NCBI GenBank assembly: GCA_043809745.1
Contig: JBDROU010000033.1
Coordinates: forward strand, 1-64,000
Length of the DNA stretch: 64,000 bases
Direction of reading: 5' to 3'
From: JBDROU01 sp043809745 [NCBI: bacterium]
GTDB taxonomy: Bacteria; Elusimicrobiota; JBDRMW01
Positions 17,685-26,010 of this stretch are shown in pieces (the stretch's first letter is position 1; the number at the start of each line of letters is the position of its first letter). The notes beneath the pieces are model-generated. The model saw nothing but the letters and a program-made list of their open reading frames with translations, made no database searches and had not been told where the DNA came from. A program made the translations under genes and the position numbers.

Positions 17685-17870
17685 ATGACTAGTATAATTA
17701 TCGGGTTAATAGTGGTATGTATTAGTGTTTATGGTTTAATAAGTTGGTGGAGTGAATTTTTTATATTTTGTAAAGGATTGCTGCTAATTTCATTTTTTTC
17801 AGCAGGTATAATTGCGGTTATTGCAGGGATTAACGGACTGATAGCAAAAAGCAAGGGGAAACCAAAATAA
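17685..17870 (+). CDS. small two-span membrane protein, MamI-like layout
   Basis: The start is well supported by AAGGGAGG at 17672-17679, five bases before the ATG. The 61-residue product has two membrane spans (about residues 3-19 and 30-51) separated by a short loop beginning with WWSEFF, and a basic tail ending KSKGKPK. The layout of two spans with a Trp-Trp pair after the first recalls the magnetosome protein MamI, but that is from memory. No other magnetosome genes are in the window, so I do not assign a function. It sits between the M20 peptidase and thiL in the same run. Confidence 0.7.
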   Translation: MTSIIIGLIVVCISVYGLISWWSEFFIFCKGLLLISFFSAGIIAVIAGINGLIAKSKGKPK

Positions 17871-17884
17871 AGCATTAAAATCAG

Positions 17885-18898
17885 ATGCTAAAAAGAAGAA
17901 CCATAAGTGCGGTTGGAGAGCGTAATTTAATAGCCCACTTCCAAAAAAAGTTGCAAAATTACAAATATTTGCAAAAGCCTTTCATTGATATAGGGGATGA
18001 TGCTTTTGTTGCTGGATTGACTTCTTCGAGCATGATGGTAGTGTCTACAGATGCGCTTGTGTCTGATATCCATTTCTCAAACAGATATATGTCGTACAGA
18101 GAGATTGGCAGAAAAGCCATGATGGTAAACTTGAGTGATTTAGCCGCCATGGGTTGGGTTAAGCCGCTGTATGCTTTGATAAGCTGCTCTCTGCCGAAAA
18201 ACTTTTCTTTTAGAGATTGCGATGAGTTGTTTAATGGGTTGAGCTCTGCCGCATATTCTTACGGTGTACGCATAGTGGGGGGGGATACGGTTGCTTCACC
18301 TAAACCAATATTTATCTCTATCACAGTAATTGGCGAAGCAAAGAGGAAACATATTGTTACAAGGAGCGGAGCGAAAAAGGGAGATGTGATATTTTCATCC
18401 GGTCCGCTTGGATTTTCATATCTTGGACTGATTTTATTAAGCAACAGCAAGAATAAGCATAAGCTTTCCAAAAATACGCAAAAATTATTAATTAAAAGGC
18501 ATGTTAATCCTGAGCCGAAATTTGAGCTAGCGGAAATATTAGCAAAAAATAAATTAGCAACCTCGTTAATAGATTCATCCGATGGGTTGCAGGTTTCTAT
18601 TAGAGAAATAACACGTTCTTCAAATGTGGGTGCAAGGTTAGACATTACGCAACTTGTAGAAAACCCTGTAATTAAATCTGTATGCGCGAAATTAAAGGTT
18701 GATCCGGTAAAGATTTGCGCGGGCGGCGGCGAGGATTATGAGTTGATTTTTACTGTGCCAAGACATAAGGCCGCGTTTGTAAGGAAGAAGGTAGCTTCTG
18801 CAATAGAGGTTGGAGAGATATCAGCTCCTGATGCTGGGGTATCGTATAATTTGGGAGTGATAAGAGTATCACCTGAAGTGGATTTTAAGCATTTTTAA
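17885..18898 (+). CDS. thiL: thiamine-monophosphate kinase ThiL
   Basis: ThiL phosphorylates thiamine monophosphate to the active cofactor TPP. The 337-residue protein has the PurM-like fold marks: GERNLIAHF at the N-terminus, DIGDDAFV and VSTDALVSDIHF for metal and nucleotide binding, VNLSDLAAMG, RIVGGDTVAS, GDVIFSSGPLGFS, ATSLIDSSDGL and AGGGEDYELIFTV. Length and motif order are normal. It lies 14 bases after the small membrane protein and is followed by tsaE; thiL next to tsa genes is seen in several bacterial groups. Confidence 0.95.
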   Translation: MLKRRTISAVGERNLIAHFQKKLQNYKYLQKPFIDIGDDAFVAGLTSSSMMVVSTDALVSDIHFSNRYMSYREIGRKAMMVNLSDLAAMGWVKPLYALISCSLPKNFSFRDCDELFNGLSSAAYSYGVRIVGGDTVASPKPIFISITVIGEAKRKHIVTRSGAKKGDVIFSSGPLGFSYLGLILLSNSKNKHKLSKNTQKLLIKRHVNPEPKFELAEILAKNKLATSLIDSSDGLQVSIREITRSSNVGARLDITQLVENPVIKSVCAKLKVDPVKICAGGGEDYELIFTVPRHKAAFVRKKVASAIEVGEISAPDAGVSYNLGVIRVSPEVDFKHF

Positions 18899-18911
18899 GT
18901 ATGGGTTGTTT

Positions 18912-19367
18912 ATGAATTACATTCCTCAAAAATTAATAACTTTTAGTGCTAGCGAGACAAAAAAATATGCCCGGTTAGTTAGTAAAACATTAAAACCAGG
19001 CACATGGCTCGGTTTAACGGGGGATTTGGGTTCAGGCAAAACCACGTTTGTGCAAGGCGTTGCCAAAGGCCTTAAAATCGATGATTTGGTTCAAAGCCCT
19101 ACATTTGTTTTAATAAGGGAATATAAGGGAAAGTATAATCTTGTTCATATAGATTTATACCGGCTTAAAAAAGGCGAGGTTACAGATCTTGGCCTTGAAG
19201 ATTATAATCTATCTAAAAAGGTAGTGGTTGTCGAATGGGCTGAGAAGCTGCCGCCGGATTTAAGAAAAGATTTAATTAACATTCATTTTGAAACCGTATC
19301 TTTAAATAAAAGAAAAATAAATTTAAATATTATTCCAAAAAAGCGTGCAAATAAGAAAAATAAATGA
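18912..19367 (+). CDS. tsaE: tRNA threonylcarbamoyladenosine biosynthesis ATPase TsaE
   Basis: TsaE is the P-loop ATPase that works with TsaB and TsaD to make t6A at position 37 of ANN-reading tRNAs. Visible are the Walker A GDLGSGKTTF, VQSPTFVLIREY, HIDLYRL, LGLEDY and VVVEWAEKLP. The last 25 residues are lysine-rich. The ATG at 18912 is preferred to an in-frame TTG at 18906. It overlaps tsaB by four bases. TsaD and TsaC are not in the window. Confidence 0.94.
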   Translation: MNYIPQKLITFSASETKKYARLVSKTLKPGTWLGLTGDLGSGKTTFVQGVAKGLKIDDLVQSPTFVLIREYKGKYNLVHIDLYRLKKGEVTDLGLEDYNLSKKVVVVEWAEKLPPDLRKDLINIHFETVSLNKRKINLNIIPKKRANKKNK

Positions 19368-20062
19368 ATTTATTGGGCATAGAAACTTCCAGTAAAAGCT
19401 TCAGTCTTTCTTTGGTCAGCAACGGTAAGATTAAAGATTCTTTGGTGATGAATGATGGGAATCATCATTCGCATCATTTAGTAAAATCGCTTGATGCTTT
19501 CTTGAAGAAGAATAAATTTAAGCTAAAGGAAATTAACAAAATAGCGGTAGATATAGGCCCGGGAAGTTTTACTGGTATAAGAATTGGCGTAACGGCTGCA
19601 AGGGCGCTTGCGCAGATGCTTAAAAAAGATTTGATAGGCACAACCTCTCTGAAGAATATTGCTTCGCAATATAAACATTGGGATGGTTATATAATATCGG
19701 TTGTTCCTGCAATAAAAGGAGAGGTATACTGGGGACTCTTTGATAACAGAAAGTTAATTTTTAAACAGAAAAGAAAAGAAGGGCTTATTCGGGTAGATGC
19801 TCTGTATGGTGTTTTAAGACGGTATGCGAAAATTGGATCGAATTTGCTTTTTTGCGGGATCGGATTAGGCCAATATAAAGAAGATCTGCAGAGAGTTTTT
19901 TCTAAGAATTTTGGAAATATAGAGTTTGCCGAGGCTTATCCTATGGCTGAATGGGTAGTTAATCTGGCTTTGGATGAGATCAAAATCAAAGGTAAAAAAT
20001 ATAATTGGAGCAAAGTCTTGCCAAATTATATTAAATTACCTCAGGCAATGAGAAGGAATTAA
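19364..20062 (+). CDS. tsaB: tRNA threonylcarbamoyladenosine biosynthesis protein TsaB
   Basis: TsaB is the catalytically inactive ASKHA-fold partner that dimerises with TsaD in t6A formation. Family marks are LLGIETSSKSFSLSLV at the start, HHSHHLVKSLDAFL, IAVDIGPGSFTGIRIGV and ARALAQ, all within the N-terminal 95 residues. The C-terminal half is more divergent, as usual in this family. It begins inside the tsaE stop (ATGA overlap) and is followed by rimI, the classic tsaE-tsaB-rimI order. Confidence 0.93.
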   Translation: MNLLGIETSSKSFSLSLVSNGKIKDSLVMNDGNHHSHHLVKSLDAFLKKNKFKLKEINKIAVDIGPGSFTGIRIGVTAARALAQMLKKDLIGTTSLKNIASQYKHWDGYIISVVPAIKGEVYWGLFDNRKLIFKQKRKEGLIRVDALYGVLRRYAKIGSNLLFCGIGLGQYKEDLQRVFSKNFGNIEFAEAYPMAEWVVNLALDEIKIKGKKYNWSKVLPNYIKLPQAMRRN

Positions 20063-20090
20063 TCCTTTTAGCATAGTGGAGGTGATTTTT

Positions 20091-20558
20091 ATGATGGAGG
20101 TTGTAGAAGAAACAAATTTAACAGGAGGATTTTTCTTGAGAAGGATGCAGGAATCTGACCTCGAAGAAGTTCTGGAGATAGAGGAAGCTTCATTTCCAAC
20201 TCCTTGGACAAAGCATGCCTTTATGAGAGAGATGCTGCTCCCATTGTCTCATTTCTGGGTTGTTCTATACAGAACCGAAGTTATTGGTTATATAGGGTAC
20301 TGGTACATTGAAGGAGAGGTTCAGATATTAAATTTGGCAGTTAAAGATGAGTTTAGAAAAAAAGGAATAGCTAAGCAGATGCTGATGTATATTTTAGATG
20401 TTGTCTACAACAATGGGGCTAAATCAATCTATTTAGAAGTTAGAAGGAGTAATCTAGTCGCCCAAAAGCTGTATAAATCCCTAGGTTTTGAAGTATCTGG
20501 TTATAGATCAAATTATTACGAACATGAATCAGAAGATGCAATCCTCATGAAAAAATAA
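20091..20558 (+). CDS. rimI: ribosomal-protein-alanine N-acetyltransferase RimI (GNAT)
   Basis: RimI acetylates the N-terminal alanine of ribosomal protein S18 in E. coli; RimI-like GNATs beside tsaB are common. The 155-residue product has the GNAT pattern: RRMQESDLEEVLEIEEASF, TPWTKHAFMREM, LAVKDEFRKKGIAKQML for the acetyl-CoA phosphate loop (a Q/RxxGxA-type site), LEVRRSNLVAQKLYKSLGF, and GYRSNYY. A near-perfect ribosome site GGAGGTGAT (20078-20086) precedes ATG 20091, so the in-frame GTG at 20076 is not the start. It is the last gene of the acpS-rimI run. Confidence 0.93.
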   Translation: MMEVVEETNLTGGFFLRRMQESDLEEVLEIEEASFPTPWTKHAFMREMLLPLSHFWVVLYRTEVIGYIGYWYIEGEVQILNLAVKDEFRKKGIAKQMLMYILDVVYNNGAKSIYLEVRRSNLVAQKLYKSLGFEVSGYRSNYYEHESEDAILMKK

Positions 20559-20575
20559 AAGAAAACCTTTTTTAA

Positions 20576-20643
20576 GGTGCCTGTCCCCTTTATTAATTGA
20601 TTTATAGATACAATAATGCTGCCCAGAAAACCGTGTCTGCCAC
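20576..20643. repeat. REP-like motif pair
   Basis: In the 132-base gap between the convergent rimI and GAF-PAS genes, GGTGCCTGTCCCC (20576-20588) and GTGTCTGCCAC (20633-20643) form two related direct copies, each followed by T-rich sequence. The first, read on the other strand, begins GGGGAC like the ends of the RAYT element at 56855-57950. They look like short repeats mobilised by such transposases, or the remains of a non-autonomous element. The gap contains no gene and no clear terminator hairpin. Confidence 0.35.
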
Positions 20644-20690
20644 TTTTTTATTTAATGATTTGAAACAAAGGTGTAGTCAAGTCGAGATCC

Positions 20691-21584
20691 CTATATGTTG
20701 GTGATGTCTTGGAACAGAAGTCCCAGGCCTTTTGGCTGCTTATTAGAGGCAGTGATTATAAAGGTGGAGTATCCGATTTTTCGTTCGGATTCCAAATTAA
20801 TTGTAGAGAATGATCTTGCTTCGGTAGTTTGGTTTTTAAGGCCCTCGGATATTTTTTGAAACAATGATTGTTTCAGCGGTAAAACTTCAAAATAGTATTT
20901 TCCCTTAATATTTTCTGACAATTCGAGTATATCGCAGGCTTTTGGGTTAACAGCAAATATTTTGCCTTCATCATCTAATCCGATAAAACCGGATGTCATA
21001 TTCTGTAATATGTCCATTTCTTGAATTCCGGGTTCATGTATATCTGCTTTATTTTCGCTTAGCTGTCTGTAAAGAATCGCCAAATTCCCGGCTGCTTCTA
21101 TTACATATTTGTCTATTTGCGTAAAATTGCCTATTGATTTATTTATCATTCCGATAACTCCGAGTACTACACCATGATAAATTTGAGGAGCGAACAGGTA
21201 CGAGTTGCTTTTTGGCGCGAGGTTAGGGCTGTAAGTATCTTCGATGCTGATATCAAGTATTTTGTCGTTAAGTATTATGGTTTCCCTTATCTGGTACGCC
21301 CATTGGGCCAGGTTTTTTTCTATTTTCAGTATTGAGGCGTCTTTGGTGCATCTTATTTTATTGCCGAAATAAATACTGCCCAGCTCAAGAGCGCCTGATT
21401 TCTTATCTTTTTGAAGTATAAAAGCTAATTCGCAAGGTATGATTCTGCTTAAACTTTCGAGAAGACGAGTATAAAAATTTTGCTCATTGATTGTTCCAGC
21501 AACTATTTCTTTAATTATATCATGTATAAATAAAACATTTCTATGTTCTTCAAACCATGCGTTTGCTTGAAAATCTTCAGCCAT
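20691..21584 (-). CDS. GAF-PAS sensory protein without output domain
   Basis: The 297-residue soluble protein has a GAF-like domain at about residues 15-170 (ESLSRIIPCELAFILQ, APQIYHGVVLGVIGMI) and a PAS domain at about 185-295 (NMTSGFIGLDDEGKIFAVN, LELSENIKG, GLGLLFQDIT). No kinase, cyclase, GGDEF or helix-turn-helix domain follows the PAS end, so it may be a sensor subunit that acts through a partner, or a truncated histidine kinase. It is the last gene of a minus-strand run crp-hisS-this gene and overlaps hisS by eight bases. Confidence 0.8.
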   Translation of the reverse strand: MAEDFQANAWFEEHRNVLFIHDIIKEIVAGTINEQNFYTRLLESLSRIIPCELAFILQKDKKSGALELGSIYFGNKIRCTKDASILKIEKNLAQWAYQIRETIILNDKILDISIEDTYSPNLAPKSNSYLFAPQIYHGVVLGVIGMINKSIGNFTQIDKYVIEAAGNLAILYRQLSENKADIHEPGIQEMDILQNMTSGFIGLDDEGKIFAVNPKACDILELSENIKGKYYFEVLPLKQSLFQKISEGLKNQTTEARSFSTINLESERKIGYSTFIITASNKQPKGLGLLFQDITNI

Positions 21585-22842
21585 ATTTATTGCCCTGGAA
21601 ATTTTGCACTATTTCATCTTTTGAAAGAAGCTGTTGCGTGTTCTCTTTAAGGTCTTTGAGCATTATCTTGTTTTGCTTGAGTTCTTCTTCTCCCAGTATA
21701 AGCACAAAACGAATATCAAGCTTATTTGCCTGTCTTAGAGAAGCCTTTAAGCTTTGATGTTCGTTATCAAATATGATTTTTAAGCCTTTATCCCGAAGTT
21801 CTTTCGCAACTCGAAATGATTCTGATTGAGTATCCTTGCCTACGGATATCAGATACAAAGTGTTTTTTTGCTTTGGCAGATAACTTTTCGCTTTACAGGT
21901 AAGCATAACCGCAATTCTTTCAATGCCTAATGCAAAACCGACTGCCGGGATGTTCTGCCCGCCTAAATCCTTCACCAGACTGTCGTATCTTCCTCCTGCC
22001 AGTACAGCGTCCTGTGATCCCAATAACGGAGAAGTAATCTCGAATACAAAACTGTTGTAATAATCCAGCCCTCTTACTAAATTTTTTTCCTCAGTAAAAT
22101 TAATTCCGTTTAAAGTAAGTTCTTCTTTAAGTTTTTTATACTCCAGCTTGCAGTTTTCATCCAGATGTTCGGTTATTTTTGGGGCATTTTGCAGAACGCT
22201 TTTGCAACTGCTTTGCTTGCAGTCGAGTATTCTTAATGTATTATTTTTAAGTCTTATTCTGCAATCATCGCAGAGCTCAGCGCTTTTTAATTGAGCGAAT
22301 TCAGTGAGCGCCTCAACAAAATCTTTTCTGCATTCAGTACAACCCAAACTGTTTATATGAAGCGTGTATTCTGTAATTTGAAAACCGGCAAGCAGTTGAA
22401 CAGCAAGCGAAACTACTTCAATACTGCTGAATATTTTGTCCGAGCTGAAACATTCGGCGCCTATCTGCCAGAATTCTCTGTATCTTCCGGATTGAGGCCT
22501 TTCGTACCTGAACATCTGACCGGTATAGAATAACCTGTTCATGCCGGGCTGTAAATCCAATCTGTGTTCAATATACGCTCTTACTATCGGGGCGGTGCCT
22601 TCAGGTCTAAGTGTTAAGTTTCGTCCTTTTTTGTCGTTAAAAGAGTACATCTCTTTGGTGATTATATCAGTCTGTTCACCTATGCTGCGGATAAAAAGGT
22701 TGGTTTCTTCAAAAATGGGTGTTCTTATTTCCTTGTATCCATAAAGCTCAAAGATTTCACGGGATTTTTCTTCTATAAACTGCTGAGCTGATACCCCATC
22801 ACCGTATATATCCTTGGTTCCTCTTACAGATTTGTACTTCAT
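21577..22842 (-). CDS. hisS: histidyl-tRNA synthetase
   Basis: HisRS charges tRNA-His. The 421-residue class II synthetase shows RGTKDIYGDG at the N-terminus, motif 2 (RPEGTAPIVRAYIEH with RYEPQ-like FRYERPQSGRYREFWQ), the His-specific LVRGLDYYNSFVFEI, AGGRYDSLVKDLGG and motif 3 VGFALGIERIAVML. The C-terminal anticodon domain ends near NFQGN. It lies 51 bases downstream of the crp-like gene on the same strand and overlaps the GAF-PAS gene. Confidence 0.96.
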   Translation of the reverse strand: MKYKSVRGTKDIYGDGVSAQQFIEEKSREIFELYGYKEIRTPIFEETNLFIRSIGEQTDIITKEMYSFNDKKGRNLTLRPEGTAPIVRAYIEHRLDLQPGMNRLFYTGQMFRYERPQSGRYREFWQIGAECFSSDKIFSSIEVVSLAVQLLAGFQITEYTLHINSLGCTECRKDFVEALTEFAQLKSAELCDDCRIRLKNNTLRILDCKQSSCKSVLQNAPKITEHLDENCKLEYKKLKEELTLNGINFTEEKNLVRGLDYYNSFVFEITSPLLGSQDAVLAGGRYDSLVKDLGGQNIPAVGFALGIERIAVMLTCKAKSYLPKQKNTLYLISVGKDTQSESFRVAKELRDKGLKIIFDNEHQSLKASLRQANKLDIRFVLILGEEELKQNKIMLKDLKENTQQLLSKDEIVQNFQGNKYG

Positions 22843-22893
22843 ATATCGATGCTCCGTTTTAATTCTTTTTGGTTAGCGTCAATAATCAAGAAA

Positions 22894-23583
22894 CTAATTA
22901 TATATCAGTTCCTTTAGCTTATCTAGCTCTGTGATAGTCACTCTTCGGTCTTGCTCGTTATAATTGATGCATCCGATTCTCTTTAACCTGTTTAATATTC
23001 TGGTAACCATTTCTCTGGCGGTTCCAGCTAATTGGGATAGATCCTGGTGAGTTAGATCAATATTAATTTTTAAGCCGGCAGGTTCTACTTGGCCGTAACG
23101 GTCGGCCATTTTTAGTATTATCAGCGCAACCCTGCCAAAAACATTTTGAAATGTCAGCGATTCAATTTCTTTATCTGCCTGACGAAGCCTGTTGCAGAGG
23201 ACTTTAAGAAAATTAAGCGCCAAACCCGAGTTTGTTTTTAATAATTTCTGAAAATCCCTTCTGCGTATACTCATTACATTTGAATCTTCTAATGCTTTTG
23301 CCGATGCCGAGCGCGACTGTTCTTCAAGTAAAGCCATCTCGCCGAAAAAATCTCCCTTTTCAAGGTAAGCTAAAATCTTAATTTTCCCGATGTTGGAACA
23401 TGTGTAAATCTTAACTCTTCCGGATATAACTATGAACAAACTGTCCCCGCTTGTGTCAGCTGAAAATATCTCATCGCCCTTTTTGTAGCTGTGTTCATGA
23501 GCGATTTTTACGAGATAACTTAAATCATCTGCAGGCAGGTCTTTCAGAAACAAAACGCGTTTTAAGAATGATTTCCTATCCAT
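22894..23583 (-). CDS. Crp/Fnr-family regulator, predicted cAMP-responsive
   Basis: The 229-residue protein has an N-terminal cyclic-nucleotide domain and a C-terminal winged helix. The phosphate-binding cassette is intact: FFGEMALLEEQSRSAS, with the Arg-Ser pair that binds the cyclic phosphate in E. coli CRP. The recognition helix reads AREMVTRIL, keeping the R-E-x-V-x-R residues that contact TGTGA half-sites in CRP. No Fnr-type N-terminal cysteine cluster is present. A perfect TGTGA-N6-TCACA site lies at 25957-25972 and a class III adenylate cyclase is encoded at 54245, so a cAMP circuit is a reasonable inference. It is divergent from the cNMP/patatin gene. Confidence 0.88.
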   Translation of the reverse strand: MDRKSFLKRVLFLKDLPADDLSYLVKIAHEHSYKKGDEIFSADTSGDSLFIVISGRVKIYTCSNIGKIKILAYLEKGDFFGEMALLEEQSRSASAKALEDSNVMSIRRRDFQKLLKTNSGLALNFLKVLCNRLRQADKEIESLTFQNVFGRVALIILKMADRYGQVEPAGLKINIDLTHQDLSQLAGTAREMVTRILNRLKRIGCINYNEQDRRVTITELDKLKELIYN

Positions 23584-23630
23584 AAAATTCCTTTTTAAAC
23601 AAAATTTTATTACTTCACAATTTCGATCCC

Positions 23631-23679
23631 ATTATACAAAATAAGTCAATTTGACAAAAGACAATTTTTCTGTTACGAT
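23631..23679. promoter_or_regulatory. overlapping divergent promoters between crp-like and patatin genes
   Basis: Plus strand: TTGACA 23651-23656, 17 bases, TACGAT 23674-23679. Minus strand: TTGTCA 23657-23652, 15 bases, TATAAT 23636-23631. The two -35 boxes use the same DNA, so occupancy should be mutually exclusive. A small palindrome GTCAATTTGAC (23645-23655) covers them and could be an operator. Confidence 0.5.
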
Positions 23680-23774
23680 AGAATTAGCCTGCAATTTTAT
23701 GTTTTTAAAATAATCTTGCAGGATCTATAAGCTTAAAGAGTTGAATTACTCAAAGTTGCTAACTTAATAAAACA

Positions 23775-25778
23775 ATGTCTGAAATTCAAAATATCTCTCA
23801 GTTTGAAAACTGGCGCTACCTCTTAAGAAATACCCTATTATTCTCGACACTTTCTGAATCGGATCTAAAAAAAATTTATGCAAAGTTAGAGTTCATTTCT
23901 CTTCCCAGGGATTCCATTTTATACAAAAAAGGCGAGAAAATAGAATGCATGTATTTTATTAAAAACGGCAGGGTAAGATTAACTGCAGAGGAATTTAATA
24001 CAGATAATTATAGATGTCTAAATCAATCAGAAGTATTGGGTGAGTTTTCCATATTCAGCGGTTATAATTGGCCGGATACATGTACGCTGGATGAGCCATC
24101 AGAGTTTTTGGTGCTATACAGGAGAGATTTAGAAATGCTTATGGAGGAGTCTCACAGCATAGCAGACCATCTGGCAATGGTGCTGTTTAGAAAGATATCT
24201 GGCCAGATTGCTGCAAATGATAAGCATTTTTACAATCCTGAAGTAATAACGCTTATTTCAACGCTTTTTATAGATGATGTAATAATGTTTTCCAGCCTGT
24301 TTGCTCATTGTTTGATATCCGAGACTCTGGCAAAAACACTTTTATTAATTAATGTTCAGGAAGAAAAAATATTTTCAAAAAGATTCGGAGCAGCGGCGCT
24401 CAGTGTCGAAGAGGCATTGGTTAATCCCGAAGATTTTAAGAATATAGGCTTGATAGAAAAGGTAATCCGCCATATGCCTAACGGGGTGGATATCATCTGT
24501 TTTCCAGAGGATTTTTGGTCGGATAAACGGCTTTCTTCACTCCATCCGCTTTTAACAATCTTGAAAGAAAGATATCAGTTCCAGATAGCGCTTATCAATG
24601 ATAATTCACAGCCTTTCCAGAAAATATTCATTAATGAAGCGGATACGCTTATTCTGGTTTCAAAAGCGAATTTTCCTAAAACTATTAATATTAATGAGTC
24701 GTTAGAATCTCTAGCCTCTGAAGCAAGAAGAGAAATAATAAAAGTATTTCTTCAATGTCCTAGTCAGAAGTACGCTTTGGGAAAACCGGATATCACAATC
24801 CCCTGGTCTGATTCAGTTTCTAAGCTTGCGCATAATTTCTCATTAGAAAACCTGTCAAAAGAGGAGTTGAGGTATACCCGCAGAATGGTTGTTTCGTTAG
24901 CGCACAGGGCTGCTCATATCAGATTGGGATTGGCATTGGGATCCGGCGCTGCGTTCGGGTATTCCATAATAGGCATACTGAAAGTCCTTGAATCAGAGAA
25001 TATTTATCCAGATCTTATTGCCGGGACTTCCATAGGCGCATTTATGGGTGCGGCTTATCTGGTATTGGACTCAATTGAGTTAATGGAAAAGATTGCCCTG
25101 AAAATAAACAGGCGCTGGCTATTTTCCAATATAGATCCGATATTTCCAAGGATGGGCTTCATCGAAGGTATTAAATTAAAAAACTATCTTAAGAGAGTTT
25201 TAGGGGATAAAGAATTTCAGGAACTGCACCTCCCATTTGCCTGTGTTGCGACTGATATTATGACCGGGGAGGAGGTTGTTTTAAGAGAGGGAAAACTTCA
25301 TGAAGCGATAAGGGCTTCTCTGTCGCTTCCATTTTTCTTTGAGCCATACAGATATAATGATTCCTATCTGGTTGACGGAGGGTTGGTTAATCCTGTGCCT
25401 ACGTCAGTGCTTATCGATATGGGCGCCGACATATTATTATCGGTTAATTTAACATCGAGCACAAAGTTAAAGAAAGTACCGATGGTTATGGGCGGGATTT
25501 TCAATTTATTCAGAAAAGATAAGCCGAACATTTTAGAGGTTTTTATGAAAACAATTTTTACAATGGAATATAAGATTGCCCGCTTCCAGGAAGAGATGGC
25601 AGATATTACTATTAATCCGAACGTAAGCAATTATACCTGGGCAGACTTTAACAAGGCTCAAGAGCTGATAGAAATCGGAGTTCGTTCCGCCGAAATAAAG
25701 ATGTTAGAGTTAAAGTCCAAATTACCAAGGTTTCTTCCGCCTGCTCGTTCACCGTACAGACATCCTCTGGAAAGATAA
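23775..25778 (+). CDS. cNMP-binding-domain patatin-like phospholipase (NTE/RssA type)
   Basis: The 667-residue protein joins an N-terminal cyclic-nucleotide-binding-type domain (about residues 18-140), a middle region of about 230 residues, and a C-terminal patatin domain. The patatin part has the oxyanion loop LGSGAAFGYS, nucleophile elbow GTSIGAFMG (GxSxG), and VDGGLVNPVP with the catalytic Asp, the Ser-Asp dyad of NTE-like lysophospholipases. The sensor domain has GEFSIFSGYNWPDTC in place of the phosphate cassette, and the usual Arg is missing, so it may not bind cAMP. No membrane span is evident. It is transcribed away from the crp-like gene. Confidence 0.87.
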   Translation: MSEIQNISQFENWRYLLRNTLLFSTLSESDLKKIYAKLEFISLPRDSILYKKGEKIECMYFIKNGRVRLTAEEFNTDNYRCLNQSEVLGEFSIFSGYNWPDTCTLDEPSEFLVLYRRDLEMLMEESHSIADHLAMVLFRKISGQIAANDKHFYNPEVITLISTLFIDDVIMFSSLFAHCLISETLAKTLLLINVQEEKIFSKRFGAAALSVEEALVNPEDFKNIGLIEKVIRHMPNGVDIICFPEDFWSDKRLSSLHPLLTILKERYQFQIALINDNSQPFQKIFINEADTLILVSKANFPKTININESLESLASEARREIIKVFLQCPSQKYALGKPDITIPWSDSVSKLAHNFSLENLSKEELRYTRRMVVSLAHRAAHIRLGLALGSGAAFGYSIIGILKVLESENIYPDLIAGTSIGAFMGAAYLVLDSIELMEKIALKINRRWLFSNIDPIFPRMGFIEGIKLKNYLKRVLGDKEFQELHLPFACVATDIMTGEEVVLREGKLHEAIRASLSLPFFFEPYRYNDSYLVDGGLVNPVPTSVLIDMGADILLSVNLTSSTKLKKVPMVMGGIFNLFRKDKPNILEVFMKTIFTMEYKIARFQEEMADITINPNVSNYTWADFNKAQELIEIGVRSAEIKMLELKSKLPRFLPPARSPYRHPLER

Positions 25779-25855
25779 ACACGTTTAAATTACAGAAGAA
25801 CAACTCAATATAATACTGGCTATTATGCCTTAATTAGTAAAAATTCCATACCGTA

Positions 25856-25883
25856 TTGACAAATCAGAGTACTCAATTAGACT
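25856..25883 (+). promoter_or_regulatory. candidate promoter upstream of the PorV-like gene
   Basis: TTGACA (25856-25861), 16 bases, TAGACT (25878-25883). The same hexamers and spacing occur at 43893-43920 before the other large operon. Transcripts from here would have a leader of about 120 bases that includes the Crp-type palindrome at 25957. Confidence 0.45.
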
Positions 25884-25956
25884 TAGGCTGTATGTGCAAA
25901 GTAGTTGGTAAGCTTTATGTTGTTAAAAAACATATGGAAAAATGCAGTTATTTTCG

Positions 25957-25978
25957 TGTGACCAAAGTCACATTGACA
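25957..25978 (+). promoter_or_regulatory. perfect CRP-type operator next to a -35 box
   Basis: TGTGACCAAAGTCACA (25957-25972) is an uninterrupted TGTGA-N6-TCACA palindrome, the consensus of E. coli CRP. It abuts TTGACA (25973-25978), followed 17 bases later by TAGAAC (25996-26001), which would start transcription nearly at the ATG 26011 and give an almost leaderless mRNA. If instead the promoter at 25856 is used, the site would act as a downstream block. Activation or repression cannot be decided from sequence. Confidence 0.7.
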
Positions 25979-26010
25979 AATAGAAAAACAGGGGTTAGAA
26001 CTATAGTGAG

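Noticed and set aside
20559-20690. Rho-independent terminator after rimI (CCTT..AAGG)
   Set aside because: The stem is only four base pairs, interrupted, and not followed by a proper T-run; too weak to call.
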